Assembly: GCA_004335635.1 (NCBI GenBank)
Contig: QAXH01003885.1
Location: 1 to 13,442 of the forward strand
Length of the DNA stretch: 13,442 nt
DNA from: Chloromonas sp. AAM2
Lineage: Eukaryota > Chlorophyta > Chlorophyceae > Chlamydomonadales > Chlamydomonadaceae
Reading direction: 5' to 3'
The position numbers were made by a program, and so were the translations under genes. Shown one piece after another: positions 1 to 9,500 of this stretch. Numbering within the stretch: the first letter of the stretch is position 1; the number at the start of each line of letters is the position of its first letter. The notes below the pieces were generated by a model. The model saw nothing but the letters and a program-made list of their open reading frames with translations, was not told the DNA's origin and did no database searches.

Positions 1-441
1 GCACCCCCTCGACCCCCTGGCTGCCCGCCCTGCCCCAGTCAATCCCAGCCTTTGTGGCCCCCTCCTTACGCCTCATATCCTTACACCCCTTATCCCCCGG
101 CAGTCGCAGCCTATTCTCCGCCACCACCCATCCCGCAAGCCAGCCAACCCATAGCATATCCTCCTTTGTCACCCGCACCAGCCACATACCCAGCCACGTA
201 TGCGCCACCCACTCCAATCAGACCTGCAACATACCCTGCAACATATCCCCCACCGATGCTGCCAAATGTTGCGCTTTACCCCTCGCACACGCCTCCCCAA
301 CCTGCACTTCCCCCCCCATACACGCCGTCGCAATCTGCTCCGTATCCCCGGCACTCATCAGGCCCAGCAAACCGGCCGGGGCCGCCCGCACCCCGTCCCA
401 AGCCAACCCCGCCCAAGGCGACCCCAGGGCCACATCAGTAG
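1..441 (+). CDS. Proline/tyrosine-rich protein, C-terminal part (5' end outside window)
   Basis: The frame is open from base 1 to a TAG stop at 439-441, giving 147 visible residues. The protein is dominated by Pro, Tyr, Ala, Ser and Thr, with short repeats such as PATYPATY (twice), PPPY and YPPP, and ends in a basic Pro/Lys/Arg stretch (RPKPTPPKATPGPHQ). No folded domain, membrane segment or catalytic motif is seen. Such tails occur in hydroxyproline-rich wall glycoproteins and also in adaptor or RNA-binding proteins with PPxY/YPxP-like docking motifs; the visible part cannot separate these. The repeated in-frame Pro-Tyr pattern supports real coding. The first in-window ATG is at 52, but the frame has no stop before it, so the gene probably begins upstream. 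An intron acceptor near 38 (ccctgccccag) is possible, so the exon might start there. The function is unknown. Confidence 0.7.
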   Translation, partial: APPRPPGCPPCPSQSQPLWPPPYASYPYTPYPPAVAAYSPPPPIPQASQPIAYPPLSPAPATYPATYAPPTPIRPATYPATYPPPMLPNVALYPSHTPPQPALPPPYTPSQSAPYPRHSSGPANRPGPPAPRPKPTPPKATPGPHQ

Positions 442-1230
442 CACAGGAGGCGGCCTGCACACCATGACTGAGTGTGTAGGCTGCCTCGCCTGCTATCAAC
501 TTCAGCAGCTTAGCAACGTCTACAGCTTGACCACTACCTCTGCCCGCCAATGGCTGGTGTATTGCACTGGCGGAGAGTTTTACTGTTGCCGGAGCACACT
601 ACAGCCTGGGCCATCGCTGCTCGGATGAGACCTTCTCAGCATGAATGCTTTGGGAAAAACGGGTGGGGAATGAGGGAGGAAGGAGCAGGGCTGCAGTCGC
701 TACCATGGCAGGTCCGTGAAAAGGATGTTGGGCCAGGCCCATGCAACAGTTTTTATCGTTCAACGTCACGACCGTCAAAGGACCAGGCTAATGCGGCCAG
801 AGAGCAGGCGCTCAGGGTGTGCACACGGCCATTGCCAGGGCTTTACATCAATGAACATGTATGCTACCAGCCAGGCAGATCTGTCCGGGAACGTTTCCCA
901 GGTCCGTCTGCCACCAGCACGAATCCTGCACAGGATTGTCCTCCTTCCCCGGTCCATGCAGCTCTCGGTACGCCTCTGCTAACAACCTTGTGCAGCCTCG
1001 TGGCAGCTGCACCAGCGCCGGCTGAATACCTTGCCGTTACTTCTCTGCCAGCAAATGCTGCACACGCAATGAGGAGTAGAGTTATCAAAGGACTCGGTGG
1101 CAGGCATGCATGCACATGGTGTGCATGTGCCACCGTGACATGTGATCCGGGAAGCCCATTGAGCTGTCAGCTTTTCAGGTGGGTGGACGGTCACTGGCTT
1201 GACGGTTGGTGGTTGGAGTTGGTTGGCGCT

Positions 1231-1263
1231 GGGTTACGGGTTAGAATCCCTCCCCTCGTGTGA
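1231..1263 (+). repeat. Dispersed repeat family 1, short fragment
   Basis: The segment carries the right-hand core of the family (gggttagaatccctcccctcgtgtga) and matches the copy at 2103-2209 over about 25 bases. No extended similarity to its left is evident, so it is a fragment or a diverged copy. Confidence 0.45.
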
Positions 1264-1321
1264 ACAGATCCGGATCAGTGTGGGTCAGTCTGTGTGTGTG
1301 GGCATGCTTGGACACCGTGCT

Positions 1322-1326
1322 TGTAA
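1322..1326 (+). promoter_or_regulatory. Candidate polyadenylation signal TGTAA
   Basis: This is the first TGTAA after the stop codon of the proline-rich gene. Chlorophyte mRNAs commonly use TGTAA placed 10-20 nt before the cleavage site. A five-base match is weak evidence by itself; the support is the motif and its place downstream of the gene. Confidence 0.3.
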
Positions 1327-2102
1327 GGCATGCATTCCACACAGGCCTTGGTTTCTTCTTCTTCTTGTGCACATAATCCGTGCCGCGTTTGGGTATGGCT
1401 GGGGGCGGATTGGATGGAATGCACCAGGCCAAAGAACATTCATTCACTTGGCTGACAGAGGATTTCGCTTGCTGCGCCTCCATTGCATTAGTTGGACCTT
1501 GCCATTACGGCAAATAACAGTAACTGACCTGGGGACGTTTCAAAACCGCCGATTCTCAACTGACTGCTCACCTGCAACCCATGCACTTTACTTGCGTTCT
1601 TGAGCATCAGCGTTTGGTCTGTGGTTGATATTGCATTGCAAGGCATTGGGGCACCAAGCAAGCAGATTCGGTACAATTCATCCCAGTGATTTGACTTGCC
1701 AGGCCATGCGAGGTTTCATGCAAGGCTATTGGACGTGATGTGTGCCTTGGAAAGCATACCTCGTGCTCGCTCCTTGCATGGTATGTCTGCCATAGAAGGC
1801 ATGCACACCGCCAATTTCAAAGCGCGCCCATGCATGAGGCTTGCCAAGGTTTGGACTGTCCAAATAGTTGACCATTCATTGGACACAAAGGTTACACAGA
1901 CGCCGATTCTGAGGCGTGCCTTTAGCTCCTTCTTGTGCACATAAGTACCATGCAATGTCTAATGGCCAGAGCTCATAATTGCATCGTGTTGTTCGCCCAG
2001 CGTGGCTTTACAAGGGCGTGTCCATGTGTTGGCCGTTTTTTAGCCATGCTTGGCAGTTGTTCAAATTGTGTGAGTCTGTTGGGTCTAGCGAGGTATGTTG
2101 AC

Positions 2103-2209
2103 AGGATAGCACCTCGAGGGGTTGGCCACCACCACTACTATCTGGCCTGGTGTGCCGCAATCCCCTTCACTTGTAGGTTGGACGGGTTGGAATCCCTCCC
2201 CTCTTGTGA
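2103..2209 (+). repeat. Dispersed repeat family 1, copy A (about 107 nt)
   Basis: This is the longest plus-strand copy. It starts at aggatagcacctcgagggg, passes through ccgcaatccccttcacttg and ends with ggttggaatccctcccctc followed by ttgtga. The reverse complement of 5981-6082 matches it along nearly its whole length with scattered substitutions, and 2638-2710 and 5151-5207 match its right-hand part. The GGTTGGAATCCC core resembles the internal B box (T-arm) of tRNA promoters, so a tRNA-derived SINE is possible, but no full tRNA head or tail was identified. Confidence 0.75.
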
Positions 2210-2637
2210 TGCCTTAAGACTCATCTATGTGTTGTGTGAAGCACACTGATGTTGGCCTTGCTGCCATGCAAGGATGACATGCCTTGCTACTGGTGTGCTG
2301 GGCTGATGCTGCGGCGAGGCCTCTTCGGCTGAAACTGCCTGATTCTTGTGTGAAACGTCCAGGGCTGCAAGGCATACGTGACTTTAATGCGTAATTCTTG
2401 TGTTGAATTTTCTGTGGTTGTGGGACAGCTGTGCGACATTCGTGATGCCATGTCAAGTCCTGAATTGAGTTTTCCACAGCACAAGTTGCTGAACCTTTTC
2501 ATTGTTGTGTATCGCCACATGCTAGGTAGCATTTCCTGTCCCTCGGGGCCGGTGTCAGTCTTCAGATGCATTGCTTCACAAGTGGCGACTGCCTCAAGAG
2601 CTCTTTTTCGTGTGCTGATGAGGTGTGTTGCAATCCT

Positions 2638-2710
2638 CATTACTACTCAGGTGTGTCGCAATCCCCTTTACTTGTAGGTTGGACAGGTTGGAATCCCTCC
2701 CATCAAGTGA
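2638..2710 (+). repeat. Dispersed repeat family 1, copy B
   Basis: The segment aligns with the right two-thirds of copy A through tcgcaatccccttta, cttgtaggttggac and ggttggaatccctccc. Just upstream (2622-2637) a second gtgtgttgcaatcc lies next to the copy's gtgtgtcgcaatcc, suggesting a small local duplication at its left edge. Confidence 0.7.
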
Positions 2711-3112
2711 CGTTTGTGGACCACATGTCTGTTATGTTACTTTCGGGCAGGATCTTGCCCCCAGGCTCGCTATGAAGGGCCAAAGCTGTGAAAGGCTGCT
2801 ACAACAATGTAGCCGGTTCGTCCTGTGGCGGTCAAGTAACCAAAGCAATAAAGAAAGCGAAATCAAGTAGGCATTATGTCCTTGCGATTACTACAGGCAG
2901 GCAGCCATGACCTGGATGCCACGTGTCTCTGTAATCTGACGATTCAGGCCTGCTCTGCACAACGAGGCAGGAAAACAACCCACCGTCCTTGTTTCTTGCT
3001 GCACATTTTTGAACGCATCTTGGACAGCTGTGAGGCGATTGGGCGAAGAGACAAGTGTCTGAGTGAAATGGTTGCATCACGCATTGCTAATCTATTCTCA
3101 TGGCACATTCCG

Positions 3113-3157
3113 TTGTGAATAGCTGTCGTCCGTAGCCGTCTTTGTGAATAGCTGTCT
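3113..3157 (+). repeat. Direct repeat TTGTGAATAGCTGTC, two copies
   Basis: The 15-base unit occurs at 3113-3127 and 3143-3157 with a 15-base spacer, about 300 bases before the proposed start codon of the MLO-like gene. It may be a simple duplication or a pair of regulatory sites; nothing in the sequence decides between them. Confidence 0.6.
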
Positions 3158-3223
3158 TCTTAAAAGCGTGTGGATGTCTAAAGGTCAATGCCAGTGTAAA
3201 TTAAAGGTGCCCTGGAGTTTGTT

Positions 3224-3248
3224 TGTCCGGACGTAGATGTCCGGACGT
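3224..3248 (+). repeat. Tandem TGTCCGGACGT, two copies (14-nt period)
   Basis: TGTCCGGACGT occurs at 3224-3234 and again at 3238-3248. The inner TCCGGA is a palindrome, so each unit could be a symmetrical protein-binding site. It lies about 200 bases before the proposed MLO start codon, in the expected promoter or 5' UTR. The role is inferred from position only. Confidence 0.55.
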
Positions 3249-3411
3249 TCATCATGTCAAAAGGCGGTTGAAACGCTCGCGGATAGATAGGTAGAGAACA
3301 TGCACATTAACACAACACGTGTGTCGGTATGGGAAGATTCAACTGTGGCAACGCAAGGAACCTGATGGCCGGACGCGCCATCACGCGTTGAACTGCGATT
3401 GATCGAACACG

Positions 3412-3441
3412 ATGAGTCCCAAGGTTTTCAATCGCGTGTGA
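3412..3441 (+). other. Possible 9-codon upstream ORF in the MLO 5' leader
   Basis: ATG at 3412 opens MSPKVFNRV and stops at TGA 3439-3441, one base before the proposed main ATG at 3443. If the transcript begins upstream of 3412, this arrangement could limit or couple translation of the main frame. The transcription start is unknown and so short a frame arises easily by chance. Confidence 0.3.
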
Positions 3442-3442
3442 G

Positions 3443-3524
3443 ATGTTGGACTTTCTCTTCTCTGTTGTGCGGGATGAGCGGCTGGCCATCACAGGCCACG
3501 GGCGGAGGGAGCTGCTGGCAGGGG
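3443..3524 (+). CDS. MLO-like exon 1 (start codon, extracellular N-terminus)
   Basis: The exon encodes MLDFLFSVVRDERLAITGHG followed by RRELLAG. ATG 3443 is the first Met in this frame after an in-frame TGA at 3413. The GRREL stretch just before TM1 resembles the short xGRELxxTPTW lead of plant MLO proteins. The donor is g|gtaagc at 3525, phase 1, which fits the exon 2 acceptor. A second identical donor lies 12 nt downstream. A further upstream non-coding exon cannot be excluded. The start is inferred; starts at ATG 3805 or 3829 without this exon are the alternatives. Confidence 0.6.
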
Positions 3525-6500
3525 GTAAGCATGGGGGTAAGCATTAGTCACTGCTCAGCGTGCTTGCCTCACAGCTGGGCTTGTTCTTCTAACAGCACTT
3601 GCCGCTTACGCATTTCGTTGCGCATTGTGACTATCTACGCGCGTGTGTCGCAGCAGCAGGGCTGGTCAGGGCTGGGCACGGTTGTGTGCACCACACATGC
3701 TCGGGCAACTTGCACTCTGTTTCTTCACAAGACGTCACGTCATCATGCAACCAAATCCGTGCAACCAAAACACGCATGCCCACTTGCCACAGATTGTCTC
3801 ACAGATGGCACATGCCCGTGTGGCGTGCATGTTCGTAGGCAATCCCTTGGATATTCCAACCAGCAACTTTCCTTTCGCCGTCACGCTGCTCTTCCTGCTG
3901 TTCATGGGAATCATGCTCGCGTGGGAAGTGCTCATTGGTAAGCTGACTGAGCATGCAAACGTATCAGAGTTGTGGAACAATGGCATGGCCGGAGCAGATA
4001 CCGGACCCAAGACACGCAGTCGAAAAGTTGTTCACATCACCAGAAGCAAGAGGAGCCAAGCATCTGGCCTATTTCCTCAAGTTAAGGGGCAGGCCTCGAA
4101 CCAGGCCTGTGCCCTGTGTACCAGTTGCACTGTTGTGTGCCCTTCCTGCTGCCCCATTTCCAAGCACTATCCCCAAGTTTATGCCCAGGTCTGCGCTTTG
4201 TTTACACGCCGTGATGTTATGCGAAGAGCATGATCGGTGAGCTAGGGTGGAAGGGGAAAGCTGGTAGAGCAGCAAGGCAAAGGCTGTCCATGGCATGGTC
4301 AGGGATTCAAAATTCAAGTTCAGCAGGGACAACAGACATTTCTCAGTGATGGCAGTCAGTTACACTTCACTTAGGCCAGGCTGGGTGTCGTAGGTTGCGT
4401 GCCACAGTTTCTGAGTCAGTTGCTTGGCAGTTCGGGTAGATACAATTTTCATCTGTTTCCCGCCTTTTCAATTCGAAAAAGCACCTGGTTTGAAACATTT
4501 GAACAGTCAAGTCAACGTGTATGTTGGTAAACGATGAAGGATGCTGGAACATAACTCGGCTGACAGGGGAAAATGTATGGGGAGAAAACAGTTGCCTGGG
4601 GTTGGGAGGGATGCACGAGGCCCAGAAATATACCCGGGCCATGAACAACACACAGTGCTTGGGCAAAGGTATTGCATGTGCGAGCCTAACCAGCCTTTCA
4701 GATTTGCTGGCGCAGCAACAGGCACATGCTGCTCAGCGAACACTAGAGCAGGACTGTGGACTGTGGCCTGGCATGTGTCATATCTTGGCCGCACGCAATT
4801 AGCATACGAACAACGTTCATGTCAACAACACAGAGTACTTGGGCCTCATTTGAGTGCCTGACCGGAACGCATGCCTCTTACATACTGATTCTCAACACGT
4901 GCTTTTACACCGCAAAAAAGCGGTTGCATGAAAACATAGCGCGCTCAAACACACTGATTCTCAACACATCAAATGCCTAGGTGTGCCTGGAGCAAGCAGG
5001 TACTCACATGGTGCCTGGTGCTGTGCCCTGTGCTTCATTCATCCATGTTGTGCATGTGCCTCTGATTCCCCTGCAGCCACACTTGGTTTCAGTATGTTTG
5101 TCCATGCGACGCACTGTTGACATCTGCCTCTTACCGCTGATGCATTTTACATGAGGGGAGGGACTCCAGCCCGTCCAACCTACAAGTGAAGGGGATTTGA
5201 GGCGCACACACACAGGCACACGCACACACGCACGCATGCATGGCTCTGTGCACCAGGTGGTTTCGTGTGCCAGCAGATGGTCCCATGCTGCCTGTTGCCG
5301 TTCCTTGTGTGCCAGGCAGCATGTCCTGGTTCATGGGCAGTTGGATGCACCTCAAGCGTGTGCTGGTGGACCGGCTAAAGGAGGAGCTTCTGGCGCTAGG
5401 CATTGTGTCACTGGTGGTGGCGTTCGCAACGGACGGGCTGAAGAAGGTACGTGTGTGCAGAACATGGCAGAAATGGTCGCTATCAGGGCGCAGCAAGTGC
5501 CAACGCTCATTTGGCTGACTGGCCTCACTCCAGAGAGGAACATGCATGGCCGGGAATGCATGCACACAGACAGGATAAACAAATGGAACTGGGTGCTGAG
5601 CAGGGCTGCCACTGAAAGTGAAACAAACCAACAGGCACGAACACAAGTTGTGGCAAGGTGTGTCTGTGCGACACAGAGGGCCTTGGAACCCTGCTTGTTT
5701 GCTACGTGCTTTGAGATATGATTGATGGGATACCCACATGGCAAACAGACTGAAGGTCGCAGGGCTTGAACCGGGGAGAGCAACAAACTAGCTACCAAAC
5801 GAAGATGTGAACAGGGGTGCGCTGGGCACGCTTAGGTCAGACAAGCACACAGAATGGTTGCTGAGCAGGACCACACATGGGGGGTGATGAACAAGCAGGC
5901 AAAGATTACTGTTCATTATCATTATTATACGAGCATCTTTGCAGCCTCTGTGTTCATTGGCCTGCATAGTTTCACATCAGTCACACGAGGGGAGGAACTC
6001 CAACCCGTCCAATTTACAAGTGAAGGGAATTGCGACGCACCTGGATAGTAATGGTGGTGGTCACCCCTCGAGGTGCTATCCTAACCGCAGCCTGCATCGC
6101 CAGTCAAAGCTAGACGGTCAAAAGCTGCTGACAAATGGATTGTGTCAAGCTGGCACATGCCATTTTGACTTTTACAATTTGCTGCCTGGCTGCCTTGTTC
6201 AGATCTGCGTGGACATTGACGCATCATACGAATACTATCAGTCAGACGAAGACACCCATTGCCCACCCGGATCTGATGCCCTCTTTCCTCCATCCGTCAT
6301 CTCCACATCGCATTACCTGCTGTGAGCGGCTGGCATGTGCATCACATGCATCAAATCATGGGCAGCATCCGTTTCTATCCGTTTCTATTCGTTTCCAGCG
6401 ACAACTGAATCATGCAGCTATGACAGTTTTGCAACCGACAGACCAGTCAGTCGTACAGCTGTTCTTGTTAAGTGTGCGGCATTTCCGAACTTGCCCTCGT

Positions 6501-9500
6501 GCCTGATGTGACTGTGTGTTGGTGTATGCCCTCCTCTGCAGGTTTTGGATTGCCGTCACACAGGTGATAGAGGGCTGGAGAGCAGAGCACTGTAACAGAG
6601 TTTATCAGCCAGCATGGCCAGGGCTTTGACGACAAACAGCAGTGAGCAAGCCATGCAGCATGAGATGCACAGGACATGCATGGCAGGAAAGGCGATGCAG
6701 GGCGTACCTTTTACAGCCGAATTCAGTCACGCGGATAGGTGGATCATCAGCCTTGGAAGCCATGTTGGTACAAACTCCATGCTGTCTTTCATACTGGATT
6801 CTCGCATGTGCATGGGCAAGGTTGGCGGTCATCAGCTTGACCGAGCAGGGCCGTACAGGCATGGGCACATAAGGTCTAAGCCACAGTGGCACAAAATTCT
6901 GTGCTATTTTGCAGATTGGATACACACTTCTGAGTGCGATCTTCACAGCCTTCAGGGTAGGTCGAGTTGGCAGCAATCAATCAACGTTGTAGCCATGCAC
7001 ACACACCTTTTCCATCATTTGGGTGCTCCAGAGCATGAACACAGCTCAGGCAACATGTGCGCATGGCGCCGATCATGACAGTGTCAGGTGCGGTTGACTG
7101 GTCTGGGGAAGCTGGCGCACACGCCAGTTGTTAGGCCAAGCTTCAGGCGATCATGATGCTAGGTTCGCATGTCCAATCCCTGGCTTGCATAACCCCAGGG
7201 ATAAACACATGCTCATCATGCCGCACTTTATCGTGAAGCTGAGAGTAACGCCGTGCAATCGTATCTATGCTCATCTAATCCTGGATCTCTCACAGCAGTG
7301 GTGTTCCAGTAGGTACCCAAGGTGCAGCTTCCTTCACTTGCCCATGCAGTTCCACCGGGTGCTGCATTGGGAACAGGCAGCGCGCAGCAACACGCTCATC
7401 AAGGTTAAAAAACGCAAGGTGAGGGGCGCTTGTCATCTGCCGTCTGAACCCTGTCTTGCATTCGCCAGTAGTTCACACCCCTGGTGTCAGGCACACTGAT
7501 AACATGCATGGTTCAGCAGTGACTCTGTCTCGCTGTTGCTATTCATGGTTACCGGCCCGTCTGTGTTTGTTTGAGTTTTGCATGTTTGGTTGTCTGTGCG
7601 TTGATCATGTATTTGTGTGTGTGCGGTACTATTGAATAAACGTTACACGGCTCCAGAGAGTGGTGTAAAACACCACACACACACACACACACACACATAC
7701 ACACACACACGCACGCTGCCCAGCGGTTTCCAGAGCATGTGACCTGTGTGTTGCTTGCTTGTGGCTTCAGACCAGGGGCATGTTCAGCCAGGGTGCCAGC
7801 CTGCACCAACTCAACGCCACCATGCCACCCACTGACATTCCCATGACCACAACCTCAGCTGCCAAGGAGACAGACATCACAATTGGTCAGTGACAGGAAC
7901 CTTGCATGTCCTTGATCTTTGGGGGCATCATGCTTTGTTGGAGTCACAGGGTGGTGATGTCGGCTGCTGCTAAGCGCCTGCTTGGTTGGTCTTGCGATGC
8001 CATGGGTTAAAGCATGGTAAGTCATGTAAATATGCTGTTGAGTGACAAGAACCCCCTTATGACTGGCTCTGTACTCGAAAACGACAGGCCGGCTAGCTTT
8101 ACACCCTGTATTGGCTTCACTTGATTCCAGTGCATGGCTCTTTGCCGTGTCGGCTTGTATGCCGGCCAGCAATGACCGATTAATTTTATGAATGAGAATA
8201 ATAAAAGGTACTATTACCAACTGCTTTTCAGTTGAGAGATTTGCGCTGTGGCCTTGGTTTGCTGCAGACCCACCCTCTCCGGCCAGTGTCGCAGCTACAC
8301 CCCACGACACAGGCAGCATGGGCCTGGGCCGGGACTCCACAGCACGATCAGCAGCAGCAAACGGCACACAGCCGCCGCCAAGTAGTGGTGCTGGCTGTAC
8401 TAGCAAGCTGATGACGCATGTGCAGCAGCCGTTCCAAGCAGTCAGACGGTCATGGTGCTGCATCCCACAGGAATGGGGCAGGCGGTTTATGTTCAGCCTA
8501 CATTACACGCGGTGAGCAGGGTTCTTAGATCATTATCATCATCATAATCATTGGTTCAACTTTTTCTGGGGCACTCCAAGCAGCGGATGTGCAGTACCCA
8601 CCATCAAGATGCATCCTTACATGTCGGATTGACGACAGGCTTGGGCTGTGGAGCCAATCAGCTGCTGCAGACCTTGGCCTGGACTTGTCATATGAATACT
8701 GTCAAGTGTCATAGCAGCCAGGCATTAACAGAGATACGAGTCACCAGCTGCCGGTTGCCTCGCTGGCCAGTTGCCCCAGGTCTTGTTATTGACTGGTCCC
8801 TCCTCGCTCCATATTGCAACTAACCAACCAACCGGTCACTGCTTACTGCACAGAGTTGCGTTGATGGGCGGCCTGAGCCAGGAGGTTTACTCGGCCCTGC
8901 GCAAGCTGCTGCTGCTGCGGGTTCAGTGCGACCCTCACAGCCAGGAGCTAAGGACTGTCAATCTTGCAATCGCCGGAGAGCAGGTCAGACATACACTCAT
9001 GGTGACGCATTCAGCACAGAAATCAAGCGAAGCCGATACAGGGCGTGAAACTAGCGGGCCTGTGCGCCTCAGAGGCTACATACAAGGGGGTCTTGTCACT
9101 CATCATCGTCTCTCATCATGACATGGCTTATCATGTTCCAACCCACGATGCCGCAAGATCAACCAAGTAGGCGCTTGGCAGCGTCCGACATCACCACCCT
9201 AAGCAAAGCATGAGCATGATGCCACAACAACCAAGCCGCACACTGATGCTTACTGACCGGCTTCACGTGTTCAGACTGTGCCCAAGGGGCAGCGAAGGGC
9301 GGGGCCCGTGTCAACAACAATATGGACGCAAATCGTGTGGACAAAGCAGCTCAGGGCAGCACCTGCTGTGTTGACAGCAAACCTCATGTCAGACCGTCTG
9401 CCTGTGACTTGAGTTAAGGCTGTAAACTAGGGTAGGCTAAGGGCAGGACCTGGTTACTGGCAGCAAGCAAAGTCAAGCTGTGTTCACGACAGGTGCATTG

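Larger units (their letters stand above)
442..1340 (+). other. Probable 3' UTR of the proline-rich gene
   Basis: This is non-coding sequence following the TAG at 439-441. The first TGTAA, the usual polyadenylation signal of chlorophyte nuclear genes, is at 1322-1326, which would give a 3' UTR of about 0.9 kb. A 714-nt stop-free stretch (550-1263) lies here but shows no recognisable domain and ends inside a dispersed repeat, so I do not call it a gene. The assignment is inferred from position and the signal only. Confidence 0.35.
1341..3442. other. Intergenic region with dispersed repeats; upstream region of the MLO-like gene
   Basis: I see no gene with recognisable protein features on either strand. 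The stretch contains two clear copies of dispersed repeat family 1 (2103-2209 and 2638-2710), a 15-nt sequence TTCTTGTGCACATAA present twice (near 1363 and 1929), a direct repeat TTGTGAATAGCTGTC (3113-3127 and 3143-3157) and a tandem TGTCCGGACGT (3224-3234 and 3238-3248). The last 300 bases should hold the promoter and 5' UTR of the MLO-like gene; no TATA box is obvious. Confidence 0.5.
3938..5315 (+). other. MLO-like intron 2 (1378 nt)
   Basis: Donor gtaagc and acceptor ccttgtgtgccag, phase 1. It holds a minus-strand copy of repeat family 1 (5151-5207) directly followed by a CA-rich tract (5207-5235), and a pair of related sequences containing ctgattctcaacac (about 4885 and 4956). No other coding segment is recognised. 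Confidence 0.7.

Noticed and set aside
550..1263. A 237-codon open frame on the plus strand
   Set aside because: It shows no domain, no repeat or hydrophobic pattern and no likely partner exon, and its end lies in a dispersed repeat fragment. It is more likely chance openness in a 3' UTR.
2103..2209. A tRNA gene at the B-box-like core of repeat family 1
   Set aside because: There is no cloverleaf or acceptor-stem pairing, and the box spacing is too long. It is at best a tRNA-derived repeat.
2303..2335. Hammerhead-ribozyme-like sequence (ctgatgc ... gctgaaac)
   Set aside because: The conserved CUGANGA core is broken (C in place of the last A) and the needed stems do not form convincingly.
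3399..3941. A 180-codon open frame overlapping exons 1 and 2 in another frame
   Set aside because: Its translation is Cys/Ser/His-rich with no family match, while the overlapping frames of exons 1 and 2 give the MLO N-terminus and TM1 with matching phases.
5131..5739. A 202-codon minus-strand open frame over exon 3
   Set aside because: The opposite strand carries the clear MLO TM2 block; this frame also runs through repeat copy C and shows no domain.
6642..6872. Hydrophobic stretch CCLSYWILACAWARLAVISL as a TM3 exon
   Set aside because: It is in the wrong phase relative to exon 4, and the acceptor before it (6750) does not open this frame. Exons 5 and 6 fit both phase and length.
7855..8463. 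A 202-codon minus-strand open frame
   Set aside because: It overlaps exons 8 and 9 and a repeat copy, and has no features of its own. It is a shadow frame.
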